Below are positions 1 to 5,296 of a DNA stretch of 5,296 nt, one piece after another. A model generated the notes under the pieces. The model worked only from the letters and a program-made list of their open reading frames with translations, had not been told where the DNA came from and did no database searches. Positions within the stretch are counted from its first letter, which is position 1. Each line of letters starts with the position of its first letter. Source of the stretch: Planctomycetaceae bacterium (GTDB lineage Bacteria; Planctomycetota; Planctomycetia; Pirellulales; Pirellulaceae); contig SKVE01001019.1 in the NCBI GenBank assembly GCA_007129635.1, positions 1-5,296 of the forward strand. The letters run 5' to 3'. Position numbers and translations under genes: made by a program.

Positions 1-60
1 CACCAACCGGTTGCCGATCAGTCCGGTGGCACCGGTCACCAGGTCCAAGTCGTCTGCCAT
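1..60 (-). CDS. NAD-dependent epimerase/dehydratase (extended SDR), N-terminal fragment
   Basis: Reading the minus strand from the ATG at 60-58 gives 20 residues, MADDLDLVTGATGLIGNRLV, before the window ends. Seen: a hydrophobic beta strand followed by TGATGLIG, which is the TGxxGxxG dinucleotide-binding loop at the extreme N-terminus. Known of the family: this placement and spacing is typical of extended short-chain dehydrogenases/epimerases, which bind NAD(P) in a Rossmann fold and usually act on nucleotide sugars or related carbonyl/alcohol substrates in the cytoplasm. The specific substrate cannot be told from 20 residues. The ATG is preceded by a weak purine-rich AAAAAAGTGG. An in-frame GTG at 84-82 could add eight residues, and an in-frame stop lies at 111-109. 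The gene shares its strand with the methyltransferase and exporter but is separated from them by 178 nt. An SDR-like atypical member (NAD(P)H-binding, non-epimerase) is the main alternative. Confidence 0.8.
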   Translation of the reverse strand, partial: MADDLDLVTGATGLIGNRLV

Positions 61-238
61 GCGAACGCCACTTTTTTGTTGCACGGGATGAATCTGTGCA
101 TTGTTTCTCTATCGTCTGGCAGACGCCCCGCACCGTGAGGAAAGAGTACCGAGCTGAGCCAATTTGCGGAATACTCGCTACTGAACCCCTCTCTTGGGAT
201 TTCTTGTTTTCGTGAACAGTGCTGTTTTGTAGAAGGTG
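61..238. other. Intergenic region upstream of the SDR gene
   Basis: This stretch of 178 nt has no credible coding sequence; the longest plus-strand reading from the ATG at 88 stops after 16 codons. It should contain the 3' end of the exporter-methyltransferase transcript and, if the SDR gene is independently transcribed, its promoter. I could not identify convincing -35/-10 boxes on the minus strand. The only clear structure is the inverted repeat at 113-125. A short AACAG-TG-CTGTT repeat at 215-226 has too small a loop and no proper U-run to be called a terminator. Confidence 0.5.
113..125. promoter_or_regulatory. Perfect 6-bp inverted repeat, possible operator
   Basis: CGTCTG-G-CAGACG is a perfect palindrome with one central base, about 53 nt upstream of the SDR gene's ATG. 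The size and position suit a dimeric transcription-factor site near a promoter. The one-base centre makes an RNA hairpin unlikely. It is a single copy, so chance cannot be excluded; calling it an operator is inference. Confidence 0.25.
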
Positions 239-772
239 TCAGGCGGATCGAGGATCGGCGGTGTCGTTGGTGTCTGCGGATCCGTGTTGGCGGCAGTATT
301 CGTACAAGGCGATGGCGGTGGCGGTAGCTGCGTTGTGGGCCAGGGGGAGACCGTAGATGGGGATCTCGACCACGTGATCCAAGACCTGTAGCAGATCGTC
401 GGTGATCCCTAACCGCTCGTGACCGATCACCAGGACGCTGCGGCGAGGGAAACGGAATTCATACAGGCACTGGGAACCGGTTGCTTGTTCCAACCCGACC
501 AAAGCGTATCCCTGACTCTTCAGACGTTCGAGCACCGGACGCAACGAGCGGTGGCTTTCGATCTGGATCTGGTCGATCGCATCGCGGGCGATCTTGGCAT
601 CCAGCTTCTGTTTGCCGGTGACGATCATCCGTTTGATCCCGCAGCAGCCTGCGGCGCGAACCACCCGCGATAGGTTTACCTGGCTGTGCATCGGCGGGCA
701 CGCCAGGATCAATTCCGCCGCCCCGGGGGCGTCGCTGGGCCGTTTGTGACGCTGATGGACGAATCGATTCAT
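239..772 (-). CDS. SpoU-family (SPOUT) RNA 2'-O-ribose methyltransferase
   Basis: This 177-residue cytoplasmic protein should transfer a methyl group from S-adenosylmethionine to a ribose 2'-hydroxyl in tRNA or rRNA. Seen: motif I is NLSRVVRAAGCCGI at residues 33-46, with R39 at the position of the catalytic arginine. Motif II is LVIGHERLGI at 114-123. Motif III is EIPIYGLPLAHNAATATAIA at 136-155, followed by the usual ALYEY helix. Motifs II and III form the C-terminal trefoil knot that binds the cofactor in this family. The length matches minimal TrmL/TrmH-like enzymes with the SPOUT domain only; there is no L30e-like substrate domain. The tail after residue 163 is polar and rich in Asp, Thr and Ala. 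The ATG overlaps the exporter's TGA as ATGA, which fixes the start and suggests translational coupling, with GGGA about 9 nt upstream as a weak ribosome site. Motif III has AHNAA where SLNVS is common; the key Asn (N147) is kept. The exact RNA target cannot be assigned. Confidence 0.9.
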   Translation of the reverse strand: MNRFVHQRHKRPSDAPGAAELILACPPMHSQVNLSRVVRAAGCCGIKRMIVTGKQKLDAKIARDAIDQIQIESHRSLRPVLERLKSQGYALVGLEQATGSQCLYEFRFPRRSVLVIGHERLGITDDLLQVLDHVVEIPIYGLPLAHNAATATAIALYEYCRQHGSADTNDTADPRSA

Positions 773-3228
773 GATGCTTCATCCCGTGGGACCGCATTGT
801 CGCCCGGCGCCGACGCGGCTGGTTGCGATTCGCGAGTCACCAATCGCAACAGCAGGGGCAAAACGATCAGATTGCCTAGCAAACCTCCCAGCATGGTCAG
901 CGTGACCAGTGCACCGAAGTAGATGGTGGGAACGAACTGGCTGGTCATCAGCACGCTGAACCCGATGATCAACGCCAGCGTCGAGAAGACCATGGCCCGC
1001 CCGACCATCTGCTGGACTTCGTGCAACGATTCGGTCACCGACAAACCCGCACGTCGCGCTCTTTGGAAGGAGCTGAGATAATGAATGGAGCTGTCCACCG
1101 ACAATCCCAGCGAGACTGCGGCGATCATCGCGGCCCCCATGTTGATCTGAAGCCCCAGCCATCCCATCAGGCCGGTAACGGTCAAGATCGGCAGCGCGTT
1201 GGGTACCAGGCCGATCAGCACATACGTGGGGCGCCGGAAGGCGAAGCCCATGGTCAGCCCGATGCCGACCAACGCTAATGCGAACGTTCGCCATTGATCG
1301 CGGATCACGCTGCTGATCAGGTTGGTCAACAGAACAAAGAAGCCCGTGACCTCGGCCTCGGGAAATTCCTCGCGGCTGATCCTGGTAACTTGCTCGATCA
1401 AATCTATCTTCTGCTCGGACGATTGCCGCTCTTCCGCTCGAAGCATGATCCGAAAGAACCACGGACCGGGTGAGGCGTCCGAGGCACTGGCGGGGTCGTC
1501 CGGTTCTTGGGCGTCGAATTCCGGATCACGGCCGTGCAGGGTTTCGCCGACCACGGGCATGTGGGTGACCATCGCCGCGATGGCTCCGCTCACGATAATG
1601 GTACGGCGGACTCCACTGCGCGTCTTTCGCAGCATGGGCGCTCCGGCGAAGACGGCATCCGCCATGCTCAAGACCTTCAACGCCGGTTGCGGTTGTCCTT
1701 GGCTGTCCTTGACGACGACTTCTTCCCGCAATCGCTGTTCCAGCCGCAGTACCCGCACTAAATAGTCCCAGTTCAGCGTTTCAGGGGCTGGTAAAATCAC
1801 GTCCCACACCCCCGCGCCCCCCAAATTCGTCTCGACCGTATCGTAGGCCTGAACGATGGGGCTGCCCGCACGAAAGTTTCGCGTAAAATCCGTCTCGATC
1901 TGCAAGCGGGAAATGCCGGCGGCGGTCGAAGCGAAAAACACGACGGCCAACAATCCGATCGTGGCCGGCCGTCGTTCCACCAGTCCCAGCATCCTGTTCA
2001 AACGATCCGCCAGCAGCCGCTCGCTTTTCAATGTTTGCGTTTGCTCCGAGTGTCGACCTGCCAAGGTCAACGCCGGAACCAACAGCACGACACTGACCAG
2101 CACCATCATCGATCCGATCGCCATCATGATGCCGAAATCGCGGACCGGTGTCACTTCGGCAATCATCAGCGATGCGAATCCGACGGCGTCTGTTGTCAAG
2201 GCCCAGAAGACAGGTACCGCCAAGATGCCGGCCGTATGCTGAAAAGCATCGTGCGGCGACAGCCCGCTGCTCCGAGCCTCGCGGAACCGCACGATCACGT
2301 GGACCACCGTCGCGATCCCCACCACCGTGACGATCGCTGTCAACATCGAACTGACCATGCTCAACCGCAAACCCGACCACACCAACGCGCCACGCGTGAG
2401 CAACAAGGCCAGTTGCACAACGCTGATCGAGATCAGTACCCAACGCCAACTGCGAAAGCAGATCAGGATGGTCAACGACAGCAGGATGGTACAGCCGATG
2501 CCCAGCCGATGCCCGTCTTCCTCGATGTAACGGAAACCATCGACCAGCATCACCGGCTCGCCCGTGATCTGGCCATCGGCCAGCAACTCGATCTTTTCCC
2601 GTAACTGGTCGATCGTCTCGCGGCGCGATATCTGTACGACATCCTCAGGCTCCAACATGCAGACGATGGCGACCGTACGCTGGTCGGCACCGTGCGTGTA
2701 TCCCTGGAACAAGCTGAGAAACCGCTGGGACAGATCGTTGTCCTGCTGGACGATTCCCTGCTCGGGGACGCGTGCCAAACCAAACAGACTGGCAGCCGCT
2801 GCCATTTTTTCCAGCGACGCGTCCAATTGAGCCAAACTGAGCACACCGCGGACGCCCTCCGTTTCCTGCAGCGATTGGCTGATCTCTTCCAACCGCTGGA
2901 TGCCCTGACGATTGGGATTCAGCAAGTCCGGATCGTCATAGACGGCCAGGACCACCTCGTTTCCCCCGAACGTGCGTTTCAGCTTGGAATACGGTGGCAA
3001 CAAGGGGTCGTTGTCAGCGAACATATTCTCGATGGATCGGTCGAAGTCCAGCCGTTGGGCCGGTCCGAACGAAAGCATGCCCAACAGCACACCGATCGCT
3101 AGCAGCCACCAGCGGAAGCGAATCAACATCATCGCCAGACGATCGCTCATCAAGCAGTTCTCTCTCTCTCTCTGAACTTTAGGCTGGGCAAATTTTTCTG
3201 CCCACGATCCGGACACCTTGTCGCTCAT
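769..3228 (-). CDS. RND superfamily (MMPL/HAE3-type) exporter, 12 TM
   Basis: This 819-residue inner-membrane protein is probably a proton-driven exporter of lipids or other hydrophobic compounds; the substrate is unknown. Seen: the layout is the classic duplicated RND one. TM1 is near 37-55, a large periplasmic loop spans 56-240, and TM2-TM6 lie between 241 and 389. A cytosolic link follows, then TM7 near 420-440, a second loop at 441-644, and TM8-TM12 from 645 to 796. The two halves match each other: GIATVVHVIVRF (304-315) mirrors GLSVDSSIHYLSSF (708-721), and both are followed by an E/Q-R-A-rich cytosolic helix. D712 in TM10 is a candidate proton-relay residue; the first half has A306 there. 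The second loop carries an Asp/Pro/Ser-rich segment near 567-589. Two starts compete: the ATG at 3228, with AGGG 7 nt upstream, or the ATG at 3150 (residue 27), preceded by a GA tract and giving 793 residues with a more usual short N-terminus. Length and fold also suit HpnN-like hopanoid exporters, but nothing here proves that. Confidence 0.92.
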   Translation of the reverse strand: MSDKVSGSWAEKFAQPKVQRERENCLMSDRLAMMLIRFRWWLLAIGVLLGMLSFGPAQRLDFDRSIENMFADNDPLLPPYSKLKRTFGGNEVVLAVYDDPDLLNPNRQGIQRLEEISQSLQETEGVRGVLSLAQLDASLEKMAAAASLFGLARVPEQGIVQQDNDLSQRFLSLFQGYTHGADQRTVAIVCMLEPEDVVQISRRETIDQLREKIELLADGQITGEPVMLVDGFRYIEEDGHRLGIGCTILLSLTILICFRSWRWVLISISVVQLALLLTRGALVWSGLRLSMVSSMLTAIVTVVGIATVVHVIVRFREARSSGLSPHDAFQHTAGILAVPVFWALTTDAVGFASLMIAEVTPVRDFGIMMAIGSMMVLVSVVLLVPALTLAGRHSEQTQTLKSERLLADRLNRMLGLVERRPATIGLLAVVFFASTAAGISRLQIETDFTRNFRAGSPIVQAYDTVETNLGGAGVWDVILPAPETLNWDYLVRVLRLEQRLREEVVVKDSQGQPQPALKVLSMADAVFAGAPMLRKTRSGVRRTIIVSGAIAAMVTHMPVVGETLHGRDPEFDAQEPDDPASASDASPGPWFFRIMLRAEERQSSEQKIDLIEQVTRISREEFPEAEVTGFFVLLTNLISSVIRDQWRTFALALVGIGLTMGFAFRRPTYVLIGLVPNALPILTVTGLMGWLGLQINMGAAMIAAVSLGLSVDSSIHYLSSFQRARRAGLSVTESLHEVQQMVGRAMVFSTLALIIGFSVLMTSQFVPTIYFGALVTLTMLGGLLGNLIVLPLLLRLVTRESQPAASAPGDNAVPRDEAS
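3159..3173. repeat. TC/GA dinucleotide tract (seven and a half units)
   Basis: The plus strand reads TCTCTCTCTCTCTCT, so the exporter's sense strand carries a GA tract ending about 8 nt before the internal ATG at 3150-3148. If translation starts at 3228 the tract lies inside the gene and encodes the alternating Arg-Glu run at residues 20-23. If translation starts at 3150 it serves as a purine-rich Shine-Dalgarno-like stretch. It is the only simple-sequence repeat I see in the window. Confidence 0.9.
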
Positions 3229-3237
3229 TCTACCGCC

Positions 3238-3253
3238 CTACGAGAAATCGTAG
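3238..3253 (-). promoter_or_regulatory. 6-bp hairpin next to the exporter's upstream start
   Basis: The plus strand reads CTACGA-GAAA-TCGTAG, a perfect 6-bp stem with a four-base loop (GAAA on plus, UUUC in the exporter mRNA). In the exporter transcript its 3' arm ends in UAG, followed directly by GGCGGUAGA and the AUG at 3228. The stem therefore takes in the first bases of the AGGG ribosome-site candidate. It could tune translation from that start or act as a DNA operator for the divergent pair. The structure is seen; its function is inference. Confidence 0.35.
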
Positions 3254-3410
3254 AAGCTCGGAAAGCGCGACAGTTCGTAACGTTTCTGCGGATGGTTCGC
3301 GTGGTGCGAAACGAGGCAAAACAGTTGAAGTCGAGACAGGATCTCGGCCGATTCGTCCTTTGGACACGGATGGGTTCTTTCCTGGCAGGGAGGATCGTTG
3401 TGGACTCTCT

Positions 3411-3417
3411 GGGAGAG
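3411..3417 (+). promoter_or_regulatory. Ribosome binding site for the small membrane protein
   Basis: GGGAGAG lies 9 nt before the ATG at 3427 and contains GGAG complementary to the 16S rRNA tail. It decides the start: the earlier in-frame ATGs at 3292 and 3370 have no comparable sequence before them, and the extra residues they would add look like random polar sequence. Confidence 0.6.
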
Positions 3418-3426
3418 ATACGTCCG

Positions 3427-3600
3427 ATGTCAATCGACTGGGTTCCGCCGATTATCGGCCTGTTGTTCGTGGTGATTTGGCTGATCAGCTTCCAGGCGAT
3501 CTTGGCCGAACATAGTGATACCAGCAAATTGCCAGTTCGACCCGCACCTCCCGCTTCGGATCCATCGAAGCCTTCTGCCTTCGGTCCGCGTTTGGATTGA
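3427..3600 (+). CDS. Small single-span membrane protein, 57 residues, hypothetical
   Basis: I do not recognise a family. Seen: the protein begins MSIDWVPP, has one hydrophobic helix at about residues 6-27 rich in Ile, Leu, Val, Phe and Trp, and ends in a soluble tail of about 30 residues rich in Pro and Ser (PVRPAPPASDP around 36-46). With few charges before the helix, and Glu, His and Asp after it, topology is uncertain. It lacks a clear signal-peptidase or lipobox site, so a membrane anchor is likelier than a secreted peptide. The start is chosen for its GGGAGAG ribosome site; an earlier ATG at 3292 would give 102 residues. It is divergent from the RND exporter and convergent with the repeat protein, 43 nt from that gene's stop. 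Small membrane proteins sometimes modulate transporters, but a link to the exporter is only inferred from proximity. It could also be a chance ORF. Confidence 0.5.
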   Translation: MSIDWVPPIIGLLFVVIWLISFQAILAEHSDTSKLPVRPAPPASDPSKPSAFGPRLD

Positions 3601-3643
3601 CCTCCGTAGACGCATAAAGAGTGGGACAGATTGCCAATCCTTC

Positions 3644-5296
3644 CTACGAGGGAGTTTCTTCCGATTCGTGTTCAGAACTCTCTGCAGGTTTTTCCGAGCG
3701 CCACCTGCGAAACAAACCCCAACGACGGGGCTTGGCGTCAAGCGGTTGGATGACTCCGATTTCAAAGGGTTCGCTATAAAACGTCTGGAATCCCAGTTCT
3801 ACGGTCGCCCAGACGAAAATTCGGCTACCTTCCCACTGGGGGTCGGCCTGGATCAGGTGCCCCGCCTGTTCGTCCCATTGGTCCCTAATGATGGTAGCCG
3901 AATACAAGGCGGGCAGATCTTCGGGTAACGCGTGTTGGCCAGGCCGCTGGTCGCTGATCACCAGATGGCATTGGTCGGTGATGGTTGACGGCGGCCACGT
4001 CCAACGGATACGCAGTTGTTGGTCCTCGTCTTTTGTTATGGCGGTTTCCGCATCGATGGCGAACCCGATTCGATCGGCCGGCAGTATTTCGGCTTCGACC
4101 CATTGTCGAACCACGGGCTGATGGTGCCGAGCCTGTTGGCAGATCTCGGCGACCGTGCGAGCATCGAAACGATCGAGGAAGGCGGTGCGATCATGTTCCA
4201 GCAGCGAGGTCACGATGGCCTGACGGTTGGCAACCGCACGCTGCTGGTTGCGGTTTCTCAGTTCGTGTAGAGCGATGGACGACTGGGCAGGCAGTTCGAC
4301 ATCCGCCAATTCGGGCGATTGCAACAGGCGTTCGGCTCGATCCAGATCTTCTTCAGCGATCGCTTGTTCAAGACTTTCGAGCATTTCGCGTTTCGACTTG
4401 ACTCCCTCGTACAGATCGCGCCAAGGGTCGGCGGCGGGACAATCGTCCAACAGTTTGGGGTCCCAGACTTGTTGCACCAGTTGCTTCTGCTGTTCAAGAT
4501 CCAGACGCCGTGGGATCTCCTTCAAGGCTCGCAAAAGGGGCATCCGTGCAGCAGCCAATTCGACGCGTTTCTGGACCTGAACGGGCGCCAAAATGCGGCC
4601 TCGCACTTCCCCCAATTTTTTCCAGGCTTCGATGATTTCACGTTCTGACGCGGAACTGTCGATAGCCGCTTGCAGGACCTTGAAGACCTTGACGCGGCGC
4701 GCGGCCTGTTGCGCGCGTTTGACGAGTCCATCATGATAGTTTTCCGGCAGATGCTTGATCACGTCGGCGATGTACGTTTCGCTTTGCACCGTGCCCGTTT
4801 TCTCCAATTCGTGCACGCGGCGGACGTGGTTCAATCGCTGCTGAGCCGCTCGGTATGCTTGGACTGTGGGCAGATTGCGATCCAGGTTGCGAATCACCTG
4901 GCCAGAAGCCGTAGCGACCAGCTTTTTATCGGAAGCCAATGTGGGCGAAGCGGGCTGTTCCGCCAGCGCCTGCTCCAGGTTCTTCAAGTGCTGATGCTGG
5001 TCCAGCAACTGTTCGACCGGCGCCTTGATCGAATCGCCCAGGGGGTGTCCACCAAGCTGCTGAAGATCCTGCCAGGCATCCCGCACGGCGGCAGGATCCG
5101 GCGGGGCTGAGGCCAGCATCTGGCGCAAACGGTCGACAAGCAACAGCTTTTCTACCTCGATCTCGAAGCTCCGCGCGCTGGCTCGACCTTGCAGCAGTTC
5201 CTGATTCTCCTGCCAGGTGGTCTTCAACTTTTCCCAGGCTTGCAGATGGCGAGCCGATTTCAGGATGCGGAGCACGCCCCGCACCTGGCCGGCGCG
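3644..5296 (-). CDS. Large alpha-helical repeat protein with beta-rich C-terminal domain (5' end outside window)
   Basis: At least 550 residues are visible. The frame stays open to the right edge, so the true start is beyond it; the GTG at 5284 is not a supported start. Numbering from that GTG, residues 1 to about 400 are charged, Gln/Glu/Arg/Leu-rich helices with recurring units built around an aromatic: AWEKL (16-20), AWQDL (70-74), AYRAA (143-147), AWKKL (220-224) and PWRDL (287-291). Helices ending in LxxALxE-like sequence follow several of these. The spacing of 54-77 residues suggests degenerate solenoid or coiled repeats. Residues 405-513 are beta-rich, with IRWTWPP at 426-432 and IFVWATVELGF at 489-499, possibly an Fn3-like sandwich. 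The end has a basic patch (KPRRWGLFRRWRSEK, 518-532) and then an acidic tail. There are no TM segments, and no catalytic motif is visible in this part. From memory, WTWP-type beta domains occur in proteins near Hsp70-like or kinase modules, but that is weak inference. Function is unassigned. Confidence 0.85.
   Translation of the reverse strand, partial: RAGQVRGVLRILKSARHLQAWEKLKTTWQENQELLQGRASARSFEIEVEKLLLVDRLRQMLASAPPDPAAVRDAWQDLQQLGGHPLGDSIKAPVEQLLDQHQHLKNLEQALAEQPASPTLASDKKLVATASGQVIRNLDRNLPTVQAYRAAQQRLNHVRRVHELEKTGTVQSETYIADVIKHLPENYHDGLVKRAQQAARRVKVFKVLQAAIDSSASEREIIEAWKKLGEVRGRILAPVQVQKRVELAAARMPLLRALKEIPRRLDLEQQKQLVQQVWDPKLLDDCPAADPWRDLYEGVKSKREMLESLEQAIAEEDLDRAERLLQSPELADVELPAQSSIALHELRNRNQQRAVANRQAIVTSLLEHDRTAFLDRFDARTVAEICQQARHHQPVVRQWVEAEILPADRIGFAIDAETAITKDEDQQLRIRWTWPPSTITDQCHLVISDQRPGQHALPEDLPALYSATIIRDQWDEQAGHLIQADPQWEGSRIFVWATVELGFQTFYSEPFEIGVIQPLDAKPRRWGLFRRWRSEKPAESSEHESEETPS

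Larger units (their letters stand above)
3229..3426. promoter_or_regulatory. Divergent intergenic region between exporter and small membrane protein
   Basis: These 198 nt separate the exporter start (minus) from the preferred start of the small plus-strand gene, so promoters for both should lie here. I did not find convincing sigma-70 boxes in either direction. TTGAAG at 3325-3330, with a poor CCGATT 17 nt later, is the best plus-strand candidate and is weak. Several short inverted repeats are present: 3238-3253, CGTTTC/GAAACG at 3281-3286 and 3308-3313 with TTCGC/GCGAA nested inside, and CGAGA/TCTCG at 3332-3346. The region is open in one plus-strand frame from the ATG at 3292, so part of it could be coding if the small gene starts earlier. 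Confidence 0.45.

Noticed and set aside
215..226. AACAG-TG-CTGTT inverted repeat downstream of the methyltransferase, considered as a terminator
   Set aside because: AT-rich 5-bp stem with a two-base loop is too weak, and the minus-strand continuation lacks a U-tract.
1322..1765. 147-residue plus-strand ORF
   Set aside because: It lies wholly inside the exporter gene on the opposite strand, is Ser/Arg-rich without motifs, and is explained as a shadow of a high-GC gene.
1781..2449. 222-residue minus-strand ORF in another frame of the exporter
   Set aside because: Gly/Arg/Asp-rich out-of-frame translation; the exporter's own frame gives coherent TM helices and family motifs through the same bases.
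2035..2604. 189-residue plus-strand ORF opposite the exporter
   Set aside because: It is antisense to TM-encoding sequence, and its His/Asp/Gln/Arg-rich composition is the typical complement of hydrophobic codons; no motif, and the minus frame is clearly the real gene.
3325..3353. TTGAAG with a CCGATT box 17 nt later, considered as a sigma-70 promoter for the small gene
   Set aside because: The -10 box matches the consensus poorly; such pairs occur by chance.
3629..3639. GATTG-C-CAATC palindrome between the convergent genes, considered as a terminator
   Set aside because: One-base centre cannot form an RNA loop and no U-run follows in either direction.
3515..3928. 137-residue plus-strand ORF bridging the small gene and the repeat protein
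   Set aside because: It overlaps both better-supported genes, has no good ribosome site and shows Arg/Phe/Pro-rich composition without domain features.
4670..5110. 146-residue plus-strand ORF opposite the repeat protein
   Set aside because: No recognisable domain; the minus-strand frame is open over 550 codons with coherent repeated helices.

Overview
The window looks like ordinary chromosomal DNA from a fairly GC-rich Gram-negative-type bacterium. My best guess is a planctomycete of the Pirellulaceae kind. The reasons are the moderate-to-high GC content, weak Shine-Dalgarno signals, few tight operons, a large helical-repeat protein with no familiar family name, and an MMPL/HAE3-type RND exporter. 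This is inference from style; no marker gene proves it. I see no tRNA or rRNA gene, insertion sequence, CRISPR array, attachment site or origin.

Layout from left to right: (1) positions 1-60, minus strand, hold the first 20 codons of an NAD(P)-binding extended short-chain dehydrogenase/epimerase that runs off the left edge. (2) Positions 61-238 are non-coding. They hold the upstream region of that gene, with a perfect 6-bp inverted repeat, and the 3' flank of the next gene. (3) Positions 239-772, minus, encode a compact SpoU-type (SPOUT) RNA 2'-O-ribose methyltransferase. (4) Positions 769-3228, minus, encode a 12-TM RND/MMPL-family exporter whose TGA stop overlaps the methyltransferase ATG by 4 nt, so the two genes form a translationally coupled pair. 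(5) Positions 3229-3426 are a divergent intergenic region with several short inverted repeats, one of them a 6-bp hairpin with a four-base loop next to the exporter's start. (6) Positions 3427-3600, plus, probably encode a 57-residue single-span membrane protein. (7) Positions 3644-5296, minus, encode at least 550 residues of a large, mostly alpha-helical repeat protein with a beta-rich C-terminal domain and a basic/acidic tail. Its N-terminus lies beyond the right edge.

How the genes relate: only the exporter and methyltransferase are clearly in one transcription unit. The epimerase-like gene is on the same strand but 178 nt downstream, so it may have its own promoter. The small membrane protein is divergent from the exporter and convergent with the repeat protein. 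I see no convincing multi-gene novel system. The items most worth a second look are the unrecognised repeat protein, the small membrane protein, and the exporter's start region, where two candidate starts flank a GA dinucleotide tract.
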